NCBI GenBank assembly: GCA_964059195.1
Contig: CAXKWD010000011.1
Coordinates: 32,598,566 to 32,662,565 of the forward strand
Length of the DNA stretch: 64,000 nucleotides
Reading direction: 5' to 3'
DNA from: Ectobius pallidus
Taxonomy: Eukaryota; Arthropoda; Insecta; Blattodea; Ectobiidae
The first letter of the stretch is position 1, and every line of letters starts with the position of its first letter. Shown here one piece after another: positions 12,906 to 24,115 of the stretch. A program made the translations under genes and the position numbers. The notes beneath the pieces are model-generated. The model was given only the letters and a program-made list of their open reading frames with translations, was not told the origin of the DNA and ran no database searches.

Positions 12906-13151
12906 TTTCAAAACTGTCTCCCATCGGAGGTAGCCTCTGCTGACTCAGTATACTTACATCAACTTTTAAATCATAAACATAAAATATTAATTGATTCGTG
13001 TAAAGTAATACAATCAAATTACATGATTTGACATGATTTCTTTAAGACAATTGTTATTATGTCATCCTAAGACTAGCTGGAAGGCCATACTTCTTCCTGA
13101 AGTTCTTAAAGAAGCGAGGGATGGCAGCACGTGCTCCATAAGGAGATCCAC

Positions 13152-14062
13152 TACTTCTATATTTTTTTATTATACTTTGTCTTGGAAGTAATGTATCGTG
13201 GGCTGTATTTTAACACTTGTATTTTCCAGAAAATATTAAACTGAGTTGTTGCCAGTTTTTCTACGTGAGAAAGATAATTTCAGCCAGAAGTTCGGGAACA
13301 GGCCATTTTCATCACACTATTCACGGGATTTCCATATACAGTTAAACTTCCCAATAGCGGACACCGCCGGGGAAAAAATAAATGTCCGTTATTAAGAAGT
13401 GTTCGCTATTTAGAAAATCGTTGTTACAAAAAAATCTTATTCAACACTGTAGTTTACAGTACAGTAGACGGTGAGATTGTGAGATTTTTGCGGTCAAGAA
13501 AATTTATACAAAAAAGTCTATGTATACAGAAGTATCAAAACTAAAGTTAAGTTGTAGAAAAAGTTTGTACAACAATACAGTACATGCATTTATGATTGCA
13601 CTTCCGAACACTCAACTCCACAAACTAAGAATGTACGAAATGCTCATGTATCACAGCTAACAACTGTGCTGCTAAGAGATTAACTGAACTGAACGTAACA
13701 GTAAAAATGGCCGATAATGATTGTTGCAAAGAATTCCGTTAGAATTCAGTTTAATTTACAAGTCTCTTTCTTTCACGCTGTCCGTTATTTGGAAGTTTTC
13801 ATTGTTGTTGGGGGATGCATTTCAGTGTCCGCGTCCGTTTTTGAGAATGTCCGCTATTTCGAAGAATTTTATCATAAGGGCCAATGTTATTTTGCAGTTG
13901 AATTTAAAAGTGTCCGCTATTGAGAGAAGTCCGCTATTGCGAAGTGTCCGTTAACGGAAGTTTCATTGTCTAGGGAATATTTTCTGGAAAATACAAGTGT
14001 TAAAATACAGCCCACGATACATTACTTCCAAGACAAGTATAATCTAAAAAATATAGAAGTAG
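13152..14062. repeat. Inverted repeat, 86-bp arms, flanking a nested element
   Basis: The left arm 13152-13237 (includes TTGGAAGTAATGTATCGTGG) is repeated inverted at 13977-14062 (CCACGATACATTACTTCCAA) at near identity. The arms enclose unrelated sequence and the pogo-like element at 13339-13970. They may be the long TIRs of an older foldback-type MITE. Confidence 0.85.
13339..13970. mobile_element. pogo/Tigger-like Tc1-mariner MITE
   Basis: The element is bounded by TA on both sides (13337-13338 and 13971-13972). Its left end CAGTTAAACTTCC...GCGGACAC matches the inverted right end GTGTCCG...GGAAGTTTCATTG. Ends of the CAGTxAAAC...GCGGACAC type with TA duplications are typical of pogo/Tigger elements. 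Multiple GTCCGCTATT repeats lie near both termini. The internal frames at 13717-13954 are not a recognisable transposase. Confidence 0.7.
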
Positions 14063-16205
14063 CGTAAAAATCTTACTAAAATTGTTGTTTCGTTGTGATG
14101 ATCTCCCATTGGAATTCTTTCTGGTTCAAATTCATAAAAATGCAACTATCACAACGGGCATTGAAGATCTCGTAACTCGAAGCAATTAAATAAACATTTC
14201 ACCTCAAAATATGAGTAAAATTATTTCATTATAGCATTGGGATGACAATAAATACTATGTGAAATCTTCATAATAGGTATAGCTAAACACGTACAAACGT
14301 CAAAATGTATTATTGAGGTGCAATAAATAAAGTTTCTGTTTTGTATGAGTCCGAAACATCAATAGGTAACGGCAATGCTAGAGAGGTCCTAAATTTTTCG
14401 TCAGCAATAAAGAGTTGAACGGTACTCTTGTGATGTCTGTCTCTGCAACAATTCCATTTTGGATTATTACGACTGCTAAATATGTTTTGAAAATCTCATT
14501 TCTTGTTTTGAAGTGACGTCTTTCATTACTACACGCAATATTCTACAGTTTGTCTACCAAACCTACAAATCTTACTAAAATTATTATCTCGTTGTGAAGA
14601 TTTCCCATTGCAAGCCTTTCTAGTTCGAATTCATAAAAATGCAACCATAACAACGGGCATTGAAGATCTCGTAACTCGAAACAATAAATAAACATTAAAT
14701 TAACATCCCACACTAGTTTGCTCTGATGAAGCCGGAAAGCTATTAATGCGAGTTTCATGTAACCAATATCAAATTGCTCAATTCCATTGATTCCGTCAGC
14801 AAGTCCCAATCCATTATAAATAGAAATCATTTTCCGAGAAAAATAATTGAATGATCGCTTTACACAGTTGTAAATATAACAGGTATTTATATTTCAAACC
14901 TACAAATCTTACTAAAATTGTTATCTCGATGTGATGATCTCCCATTACAAACCATTCTAGTTCGAATTAATAAAAAATTCATCTATCACAACGGGCATTG
15001 AAGATTTCGTAACTCAAGCAATAAATAAACATTAATTTAACATCCAACACTAGTTTGCTTTGATGAAGCCGGAAAGCTATTTACGCGAGTTGCATTCAAC
15101 CAATATCAAATTGCTCAGAAGACTTCCATTGATTCCGTCAGCAAGTTCCGATGATCCATTATAAATAGAAATCAGTTTCCGAGAAAATAATTGAAGGATC
15201 GCTTTACACAGTTGTAAATAAAACAGGTATTTCTATTCCAAACCTACAAGTCTTACTAAAATTCTTATCTCGATGTGATGATCTCCCATTACAAGCCATT
15301 CTGGTTGGAATTAATAAAAAATGCAACCATCACAACGGGTATTGAAGATTTGGTAACTCAAACAATAAATAAACATTAATTTAACATCCCACACTAGTTT
15401 GCTTTGATGAAGCCGGAAAGTTATTTACGCGAGTTGCATTCAACCAATATCATATTGCTCAGAATTTTTCCACTGATTCCGTCAGCAAATCCCGATCCAT
15501 TGTAAATAAAAATACGTTTCCGAGAAAAATAATTGAAGGATAGCTTTACACAGGTATTTTTATTTCAAACCTACAAATCTTACTAAAATTGTTATCCCGA
15601 TGTGATGATCTCCCATTGCATGCCTTTCTAGTTCGAATTCATAAAAATGCAACCATCACAACGGCCACTGGAGATTTTGTAACTCGAAGCAATAAATAAA
15701 CATTAATTCAACATCCCACACTAGTTTGCTTTGATGAAGCCGGAAAGCTATTTACGCGAGTTGCATTTAACCAATATCAAATTGCTCAGAATACTTCCAC
15801 TGATTCCATCAGCAAGTCCCGATCCATTATAAATTAAAATCTGTTTCCGAGAAAAATAAATTGAAGGATCGCTTTACACAGTTGTACATATACCAGGTAT
15901 TTTTATCTCCTGCAGAAGATATTCCTAGCTGAATTAAATGAAATAATTGAATGGTACAAGGAAGTACGCAATTTATTTTCCCCTCATCATGTCCTCGAAC
16001 TCACCTCAAAATATGAGTATCGTTATTTCATTTGAGCATTGGGAAGACAATAAAATGCTATGTGAAATCTTCATCATCGTTATAGCTAAACACGTACAAA
16101 CGTCAAAATGTATTATTGAGGTGCAAAAAATGAAGTTTTTGTTTTGTATGAGTTCCGGAACATCAATAGGAAACGGCAATGCTAGAGAGGTTGTGACTTT
16201 ATTTT
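14063..16205. repeat. Satellite array of about 340-bp units flanked by a second repeated unit
   Basis: The landmark ACCTACAAATCTTACTAAAA recurs at 14561, 14898, 15242 and 15569 (periods 337, 344, 327), with a diverged partial copy at about 14066. A second unit, starting CACCTCAAAATATGAGTA and ending GGCAATGCTAGAGAGGT, occurs on both sides of the main units (14200-14385 and 16004-16190). The minus-strand frame at 14543-14830 runs through one unit only and is broken by stops in the others, so I do not call it a gene. Confidence 0.85.
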
Positions 16206-16999
16206 AAATTTACAATCAACGCAGTTGCGAGCCAATTTGTTTAGGAAAATTTAAATCCTGGAGTTTTATTTAAAATTACTATTTCCCCGAATAGCGGGGA
16301 ATAAATACTTGATTTTAAAGAAATTAAATAAATACACTGAATTTCTTACGTATTTTTTTTTTTTTACCATGTTCTCCATGTTTTCGTTTCAAATCAACTT
16401 CATCGTTTCTCTGTTCAGGCTAAATCGGGTGAATTACGCTTACCATCATAACCAGTTTTAATTGACGAAGCAAATTTAGGTCCTTTATTAACTCGACCAT
16501 TCGGAATTATGTCTGTTTGTAAATTTGTGCGTTATGCAGTTAAGATCAAACGCGTTGTTCGATTTTCGTCAAATTTGGCATAAAAGTTCCCTGAACTCAT
16601 TAAAAACTACGTATGTGTAAGGACTTTTGTTTTTTATTCCTTTCAAGATGGTGGACGTTTTAACTGACGAAGAGCAAATCTTAGACTTTTAGACCTGCTC
16701 ACCTAGAAACAATGTTGTCTTCAAAATGATTTTTTTTTTTGCGTAACTATAATAGTTTACTGGCATTTTGTTTGTTTGTTTGTAAATATGATTGTTATGC
16801 AGATAGAAACTCACGCGGTGTTCAGTTTTCTTCCAACTCGGCATGAATATTCCTCAAAGTCATTAGAAACAACGTATATTTTTACTTGATTTCGCTTCAA
16901 GATGTGGCCGTTTTAACTGAGAAAGACCAGACCGTAGCCTTTTTTTTACGCGGGTTCCTCTGTTTACAGAACTACTCATTTACAGAACTATTAGTACTA
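16206..16999. repeat. Diverged two-unit direct repeat
   Basis: Two related segments, about 16500-16675 and 16770-16930, share TGTTTGTAAAT, GTTATGCAG, a CAAATTTGGCATAA/CAACTCGGCATGAA block, and TTCAAGATGxTGGxCGTTTTAACTGA. The spacing is about 250 bp. They are probably two decayed copies of one repeat; class unknown. Confidence 0.6.
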
Positions 17000-17544
17000 C
17001 CTAACAGAGAGAAATAAATGCCACGGGAGCGACAAAACATAAAACAATTGCTATGCAATTTATAAGACCAGACAAATATTACCAACGTGGTATTTTATCA
17101 AGGTTAAACATGATTAGCTGGGATTTTAAATTCCATTATACTTCACTGGTCTAAAGTGGAATCACGTCTTATGAATGAAATAGTTATCCAAAATATAAAT
17201 CCTAAGGGAAACTTCATACCGAATGAATCACATGTGGCGAATTTAGTGGAATCCTGACAGATAAAGATTCATAAGTCAGTTTAATCAAAGAGAACAGACA
17301 AGATACTTTGGGATGAAAATATCGAGGGGAATGCGTAGTTGACCAAACATAGGTCTATATTCATTTAGGACATGTAAAGTACTGATTATTTACATTGGTC
17401 TTCCTCTAAACTAAATTCAAGACTACAGTGAAATAAGGAGGTAATATATATTGCAGCTTGTTTAGGCCTACGTATTACATGCAACTATGTTGACTAACCA
17501 CATGGAGTGTGTAAATGGTTAGTATTTCTATATCATGTTGCATC

Positions 17545-17720
17545 ATTTATTCGTGGAATTGTCTTAATAAATCCTACTCGAGATTACTAGTTTCATCGGA
17601 TAAATATATCGATAAACTAGTAATCTCTCTTCTTGAGACCCTAGGAAGCACATTATAAGATAAAGGATCGGGATTGGTTGATATCCGAGGCAGTGCTAAA
17701 CGTTATTGGTCAATATGAAA
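17545..17720. repeat. Repeat family with internal hairpin, copy 1
   Basis: ATTCGTGGAATTGTCTTAAT leads into an inverted pair (GAGATTACTAGTTTCATCG and CGATAAACTAGTAATCTC), then TTATAAGATAAAGGATCGGG. The parts reappear in a different order and orientation at 29725-30325. Class not recognised. Confidence 0.6.
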
Positions 17721-17883
17721 CACGCACTTTATGAATTTAATAGTCGCCGTAAAATATCATTCCTACTCGTACAATCTAAAAGCAGAAAATTGAGGATAAA
17801 CATTTAGTATAATTTTAAAATTTCCTTTAAATTTACTATTAGAAATTGATAAATTTCACGTTTGCCGCAGAGGGAGGATTATT

Positions 17884-18692
17884 TTACACAGTATTTGCCT
17901 CCTTATACCCTCTGATAATAAAAACACACAACACTCTGTAACACTGATATTTATGTGTAAAACATTAAAAGACCATTAAAATATATGTACAGATTAAAAT
18001 TAATCACAAATTACACGCTGGTCAATGCTGCAAAAACACTAAAATGTGTACATAAAATGAATTTCCCTATTATTGGGAGTCTTTGCACCATACATATGAT
18101 GGCAATGTCCAAATCTTCAGGATCGTAAAGTGTTCCTCTCTTGATTGTTTTGTGAAATTCTTGCAGGATTAAATGCCCAGTGTGTTGCAGTGTTGTTTTG
18201 ATAATGAATATGCATTTCGGCGCAATATAGGTACGCCATCATCAGTTCCTTGTGTTGTAGAGTCGGAACTGATGATGGCGTAGCTATATTGCGCCGAAAT
18301 GCAGTTCCTTGTGTTGTAGAGTCGGAACTGATGATGGCGTAGCTATATTGCGCCGAAATGCATATTCATTATCAAAACAACACTGCAACACACTGGGCAT
18401 TTAATCCTGCAAGAACTTCACAAAACAATCAAGAGAGGAACACTTTACGATCCTGAAGATTTGGACATTACCATCATATGTATGGTGCAAAGACTCCCAA
18501 TAATAGGGAAATTCATTTTATGTACACATTTTAGTGTTTCTGCAGCATTGACCAGTGTGTAATTTGTGATTAATTTTAATATGTACATATATTTTAATGG
18601 TCTTTTAATGTTTTACACATAAATATCAGTGTCACAGTGAGTTGTGTGTTTTTTTTTTTTATTATCAGAGCGTATAAGGAGGCAAATACTGT
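17884..18692. mobile_element. Palindrome of two Penelope-like element 5' ends
   Basis: The arm 17884-18245 is repeated inverted at about 18328-18692 with few differences, for example CCCAATAATAGGGAAATTCA on the right and its complement on the left. Each arm begins at the centre with a hammerhead-like motif and then runs outward into sequence with coding character (QELHKTIKRGTLYDPEDLD on the plus strand of the right arm). This resembles the repeat-plus-ORF start of a PLE, and is the same kind of arrangement as at 24228-27211. The PLE assignment rests on that similarity. Confidence 0.65.
18211..18362. ncRNA. Hammerhead-ribozyme-like motifs, three copies
   Basis: CTGATGATGGCGTAGCTATA followed by TTGCGCCGAAATGC occurs on the plus strand at 18269-18302 and 18328-18362, and a variant lies on the minus strand at 18211-18245. 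It fits the hammerhead core CUGANGA - stem II (GGCG/CGCC) - GAAA, apart from one extra U after the first core segment. Hammerheads are known in Penelope-like elements. Stem III and the cleavage dinucleotide cannot be assigned with confidence, so activity is unproven. Confidence 0.4.
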
Positions 18693-18716
18693 CTAAAATA
18701 CTATTAGAAATACCTA

Positions 18717-18965
18717 GGAAGGAAGGTACTCCTCTGGGTCGCGAGCGACCCCTGGGGATCCCGTAAGGGGATATTCACAGCGGATTTGTTACCGGGGTGC
18801 GCCAGTCCCCTACCTACTTAAACCTAAGGACACATACACACACCCAGTCCTGAACCCGGGAAAGAAATTTTTCACTACTGAAAAATCCCCAACCCGGCCG
18901 GGAATCGAACCCGGGCCACCGGAGTGGAAGGTAGGAGCGCTACCGACTCACCCACGGCGGCGGAC
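18717..18965 (-). repeat. tRNA-derived SINE, second family
   Basis: On the minus strand it starts with a tRNA-like head: TGGGTGAGTCGGTAGCGC (A box) and CCCGGGTTCGATTCCCGG (B box). The 12-bp target duplication TAGAAATACCTA is perfect at 18705-18716 and 18966-18977. It inserted just outside the PLE palindrome. A second copy lies at 54159-54338. Confidence 0.88.
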
Positions 18966-18977
18966 TAGAAATACCTA

Positions 18978-19443
18978 CATAAACAAAAACATAAGTTAGG
19001 GAGGGCAGAAAAAATAGTGTAAATTGCAGAAGTGGGGTTATGGAGGATACCGAACAGTCTCTCATGTATGTAATTTATATCTTCGCACTTATCTTGTCTT
19101 ATATCGTCGTGTCCGATCAAAATGATCGATTGGCCTTGCCAGTGTTAAGGATTATGAAGACGTTGAGACTGCTACAATTTGTTTTATTTAAAACTTAGCT
19201 GTAGGCTATAGGGCGAAGACTTAGATCGCTTAAACGAATATTAATTCTAAATAATATCGACTCTCGTAAGGAAATTGCACTTCGCACCACAACATGGCCG
19301 GCATGGATTTAAAACATTTATTTTTAGCTGTGTCAAGATCTGGCATGCGTTTATGTTTGTAAACAGTGATTATGGCTGAGCACGTTTATTTATAATTTTA
19401 CTTGTAGGCCACTATTTTATTTGCCATAGTCTATCTGTTGGTT
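18978..19443. other. Unassigned sequence
   Basis: Nothing supportable beyond short frames. Confidence 0.4.
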
Positions 19444-19457
19444 AAGTTTTCAAGGTA

Positions 19458-19648
19458 AAAAAAGTAAAGTGTTCCCTATTACAGGCCATGGAGGCCCAGA
19501 GGGTTCCACGAGGTTGAGGCTCCCGGATTTTTAGACAGTCGGAACATGAAGGTGGTAAGGTTGTCAGCTTTACGCACCGGCCGTCTTTACCCCCAGGATT
19601 GCTCCCGGTACTCATTTCTGTTAGAGGCTGAGTCGACCCCAGGGCCAT
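19458..19648 (-). repeat. Headless short SINE of the main family
   Basis: It matches the 3' two-thirds of the SINE at 58496-58804, beginning at ATGGCCCTGGGGTCGACTC on the minus strand and lacking the tRNA-like head. Perfect 14-bp target duplications AAGTTTTCAAGGTA at 19444-19457 and 19649-19662 show it inserted in this form. The apparent protein frame on the minus strand is a SINE translation. Confidence 0.9.
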
Positions 19649-19930
19649 AAGTTTTCAAGGTAGTAGCTTGTTATTTAAAAAGTGAAAGTTACATGTGAAA
19701 TCATTTGATTTCGACTTCGTAGAGAAGTACAATGTACTTCCGTTTCATAATAAAGTGTACCAGGCATGGCAGTACAATGTTATTGTTATCCATGATGGAA
19801 TGTAGCATGTGGCATGCGGATATAGAAGTAATCGGTAGTAGAAAGTTGTACGGATATTTATAGTTGTGTGTATTATAAAATTGCAATGGAGCTCGAAAGA
19901 AGTTTAGCTATGACTTTTTTTTATAACAGC

Positions 19931-20005
19931 CGTCTCCTTTGCCACGATAGTTGAGCCTTGGAGATGTGGTGAAAGAGGCAGCGGGTTCGAGACCCGCCCC
20001 GTTCA
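19931..20005 (+). repeat. tRNA-like sequence (SINE head fragment)
   Basis: Contains an A-box-like GATAGTTGAGCCTTGG and a perfect T-arm-like GCGGGTTCGAGACCCGC. It lacks a convincing acceptor stem, so a tRNA gene is not called. Confidence 0.45.
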
Positions 20006-20134
20006 TAGTAATCGTACACCGGAAAATCCAAAATATGAATAGCTATACCTACAGTAAAGTAGCTATAGTCCTGTAAAGCAAATGGAGAAGCCTGTGATGT
20101 ATTCGATGATAAATGCATTAGTATTGGTGGCTGC

Positions 20135-20360
20135 AGGAACCAGGTGGGATGGCGCAGTTGATATAATACTGGGTATATGTGCTCAATATCGCGGGATCGA
20201 TCACGGCCCAGGTCGATGGCATTTATGTATGGTTAACCGAGACAGCTCATGTCGACAGATTTACAGGCATGTAAAAGAACTCATCTGGGACAAAATACTG
20301 TCTCACCGGCAACAGTCACAGGCCTAAGTTTCAATACAACCCCGTCGTTAAATAACCATA
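20135..20360 (+). repeat. tRNA-derived SINE, third family
   Basis: The head GGTGGGATGGCGCAGTTGAT and B-box-like GCGGGATCGATCACGGCC are followed by GGTCGATGGCATTTATGT, a GGCATGTAAAAGAACTCATC block and the tail CGTCGTTAAATAACCATAAA. This layout is common in insect SINEs. The overlapping frame is not a gene. No target duplication found. Confidence 0.7.
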
Positions 20361-22440
20361 AAAAGCAAAAAATGTACGCTAGCTTCATTTACTAATTTTT
20401 GAGGAAACAAAACAAACTTGTTAAAGTCGTGGTACGTTTGAATGCTTTAAAACCTGTGTGTAGTGATAAGTCAGAGGATTAATATCATTGCACGTAATAG
20501 GAAAATTGTCAATTTTTGTTGACCATGAGGGAGGATAAATTAATTGGAATTATCTGATTCTTATAACAATATTACTGAAATTCCTTTTCTTTTAAATATC
20601 AAACTTATTTATTATGACAGATTTATGAGTTTGTTTATTAACACCTAACATCATAATGACAATTTAGCTGCCCCAATGCCTGGGTGGATTATCTACTCCC
20701 ATTCTACTGCTGGCACATCCGTGATCGAATCTCGATGGATTCATGTGGACTTTGTGGTAGACATGTAAGGGTCGGGTCTGATTTTTTTCGGGGTTCTGTC
20801 GTTTCCCCTTCTATGCGTCATTGCAAAATCGTTTCAGTTCCAATAAAAAGAATAAATTAGTAAGTTATTGAATGAAAATATTAATCAGAAACTAAATAAT
20901 ATTTAGTATTATTATTATTTAATATTATTAAGTGGGTATTTCAAGAACGACTTACTCAGATCTCATCTGCATTACTAGGCCTATACAATATCTCATCAGA
21001 TAATAGATCATAAATCCATTTCTCACTAGGGGCACATCGTCTTCGGAAAGCATGTAATATACAGTAATAGCTATTTGTTGTATCATAAAAAAATTATACA
21101 GTGGCATTTTACCTATGAAACGTTTTATTGCTTAGAGTTGCATGATTATTGCACCAAAATGTGACCAGATTATTTTCTTATCTTCGGTTGGCGACCAATA
21201 ACTCAATTTCGGAAAACAGTTCTGCTATCCAATTCCTGCATCCAACCATTAAATTCAGAATATGATCAAAATAAGTGCGTACTATTCGTTTATAAGCTCA
21301 TTTCGTATAATCAAGAAAGCTGAGTGTTTTTGTCCATCTTATGTATTTTATATCCCAATACCTACAGTTTGTTACTTTATATGCCTGAAGAGATCAAACC
21401 ATTACGTAAGTTCGGTAGGCCTATTATAATTCGCAGGTTTAATTCCTGTAGGAAGTAGGGCTATAGAGATTAATTAAAATAAATATGAAAATTTCCTTAA
21501 ATCATAGTTATTATTTTTAATTTTAAAAACTGTCCAGCAAAGAAGGATTATTTAAACATAGGTTGGACGAGTGCTTGAAATACGGATAACGTATTTCACA
21601 AGTTATTATGTCGGTGTGCCTGGTGGTGTTTGGTCTTCTCCCACTATTAAGGATTGTCGCTACATTTCAATTCAGAGCTTGTGGAAATAAGTTCAACTAT
21701 TCACTTTAATCAGTAAGTAGACACCAAGAAAAAACTGCGAAATTGGTAATTGTCTTCAGAGTTTTTGTTTTTTGCCACTGTTGCATCTCGAAGAAATAGG
21801 TCACAGTTTGACTGAAGATTCCTGTTGCAGGACGACAAATGAAAAACGACTTTTTTGTGGCTAGGTATTACAAAAAGATGCTTCCGTAATGCAAATAACT
21901 GTGAAGCATTTCACGCTAAGCTAAATGACTTTTCTACAACTAGCACCCACACGTTTCAATTAATTGAATTTGTAAAGAACATTCAAAGTGACAAGTGCAA
22001 TCTAATGAGATCAAAAACAAAAAAAAGCAGAGTAAAAATGTTCACGAAAATGAGACTTTAATTTTGCATAAAATAATGACATACAAAACACATTCTATAA
22101 CAAGATACGACTTTGTAAGAAGCTTTAACTTCTTTAGACTTTTTTTTCTAATTGATTAAGTAACTCTAGACCGAGTAGTACGCTTAGGTGTTAAGTATTT
22201 TAAGCATGCCAGCTACAATAGTGCTGCCAGACATAAGTCTGTTAAAATGGGAAGGAAAATGTTTATTCCTAGACGGAAGTGAGTTCGTATGCCATTCGGG
22301 GATAAAAACAGCAAATACTAAAGTCCAATCCTCTTGATCATTCGGGACGGGATCATGTATAAAAGGGAAAATGGGTCTGATTTCACGAAACCTCCCGGGA
22401 GGAACTACAAACCGTGGGTGACGTGTCGTAGATATACGGC
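20361..22440. other. Unassigned AT-rich sequence
   Basis: Two kilobases with no recognised gene or bounded element. The frame at 21855-22061 has no domain. Confidence 0.4.
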
Positions 22441-22620
22441 ACATTTTTTTCTTTTTCTTGTTTTTCCCTTTTTCCTTGTTTTTTTTCGGGGTTTCCCTTG
22501 TTTTCCGTGTTTTCTTTATGACACACAAACAACCATGCCCGAGGCGGGACTCGAACCCACAGCCTCCTTACCCACGGCTCCAAGGCTACCGCGGCTAAGG
22601 AGACCAGCATTATAGGAGAA
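22441..22620 (-). repeat. tRNA-like SINE unit with pyrimidine/purine-rich tail
   Basis: On the minus strand, TTAGCCGCGGTAGCCTTGG (A-box-like) and CTGTGGGTTCGAGTCCCGCC (B box) are followed by a purine-rich tail running to about 22441. It abuts a second tRNA-like unit at 22621-22705, making a dimeric arrangement. Confidence 0.6.
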
Positions 22621-22705
22621 AAATTCCTCTGACACTGGGACTTGAACCCAGGACCTTTGGCTATCCATGCCAACGCTCTTACCAACTGAGCTACGCTAGA
22701 ATTCA
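22621..22705 (-). tRNA. tRNA-like sequence, probably a SINE head or tRNA pseudogene
   Basis: On the minus strand it folds as a near cloverleaf. D-stem GCTC/GAGC, anticodon stem TTGGC/GCCAA with loop ATGGATA (anticodon position GGA), and T-stem CTGGG/CCCAG with loop TTCAAGT. The acceptor pairing TCTAGCG/TGTCAGA has one mismatch and two wobbles. A GGA anticodon would mean serine, but the long variable arm of tRNA-Ser is missing. Together with the adjacent tRNA-like repeat, this argues for a tRNA-derived repeat. Confidence 0.4.
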
Positions 22706-23599
22706 AACCACTTTAAGAAACCTCAAGCCAAAAGTTTCCCGAGCCTTTCACGTCTTACGATACGAAGTTACAGCAAAAAGGATACATGAAATACGAACAA
22801 TTACTGTATATAGCAAACATGCCTAATTTCGCAGTATCTTTTTATTTTATTTATTGCAAAATTGGGAACAGTAGTGGAAATATTTCATATTATTCATCAA
22901 AGAGTTCCTCTTCTCTTCTATTTTATACTTTTTATTATTATTTTTCCATTACTGTTCCTGATTTTGCAGTAAATAAAATCAAAAGATACTGTGAAATTAG
23001 GCACGTTTGCCCCTATTTCCACTAATGGAATGCAATGTTACTGTTCAAAATCAGGAAACAGACAGTGTAAAAAGGCAAAAAGAGCAAACTCATCTTCCCT
23101 GTACATGAACCTAATGAATTAACAGAAAGTGGGGTGCTGATCCCGGAGGATCCCTTTGCACTAAAGCCTTTTAAGAGGCCTTTCTACCCCGCTGAACCCT
23201 ATTCCTAAAACATTAATTTATAATAGGCTACGTATATTTAAGGTTATCTGTAAGAAAAAAATATAGGAATTTTGCTTAACTCCATTTTCTAGTCATGAGA
23301 ATGCACTATCTTCCTCCTGCTCGTTTTCAATGAATATGGAAGAATATGAGACCTTGTAAAATTTCTGTCCTGGCAAGATCATTGTGGCAATAAATTATGC
23401 TGAGACAAATGAGTGATAAGTGCGTCATTGGCTCGTCTTTAAATTTTCCAAGAATTCCCAATGCACATATTTATTTATTGTATCTCCAAGTCTTTATGAA
23501 CCCTATTTTGCCAGAAAATGCATGTTAGGGTTATAGCTTACACAGCAATATATACAGTAAAATATACAATATGAATTACGTATGGTTGTGAATATATGT
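22706..23599. other. Unassigned sequence
   Basis: No recognised gene. The short direct duplication of ATTTCGCAGT/ATTTTGCAGT-type motifs is not convincing. Confidence 0.35.
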
Positions 23600-24115
23600 T
23601 AGTTACTGCATAAAATGATCATAATAACATTGCTTGGTGAAAACTTTTTGACACATGGAAATTTCGTCACAATCTTCAAAAAGCCAATTTAGCTGGAGTC
23701 TGTTCGTTTCGAACATAGGACAATCGAACAAAACATGTTTTACAGTTGTATGGATTCCTGACACTTACAATTATAACCACTATCTGAAATAATGTGAGAT
23801 CGTAAAAAATAACTCCCAAATTTTCCATGGCCTGTCATAAATTGTGTTAAAATAAAATTTGGTGTAAATATTTTAACATTTAGCCGAAAGTGCCCTGTAG
23901 GGAAGAAAAGTTCTTTAGTCAAGGCGCCATCTGTACTTTTTTATCCAAATGTCATTCCAACAATTAAAGATGTAATGTAACATTTTCTTTTTAACGTAAT
24001 GTATGGGGCTCTTGGAATATGAATAACGTAGACCTGAAGATGCTGCTGATTTAGCTAATGTATCCGCACGTTCGTTACCAACACTTCCCTGGTGTCCCCG
24101 TACTCAATGCACTTA
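23600..24115 (-). pseudogene. LINE ORF2 fragment with RNase H end
   Basis: The minus strand encodes GHQGSVGNERADTLAKSAAS, the last conserved RNase H block (HxGxxGNExAD) of Jockey/R1-type LINEs. It continues through SGLRYSYSKSPIHYVKKK. After a frameshift near 23930 the C-terminal region follows: FILTQFMTGHGKFGSYFLRS, then DSGYNCKCQES, a zinc-knuckle remnant. It is not functional. The whole is 5'-truncated. Confidence 0.8.

Noticed and set aside
14543..14830. 95-residue minus-strand open frame that looked protein-like
   Set aside because: It spans one unit of a satellite. The same region in the other units has in-frame stops and indels, so there is no coding constraint.
22621..22705. Functional tRNA-Ser gene
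   Set aside because: The long variable arm is absent, the acceptor stem has a mismatch, and it abuts another tRNA-like repeat.
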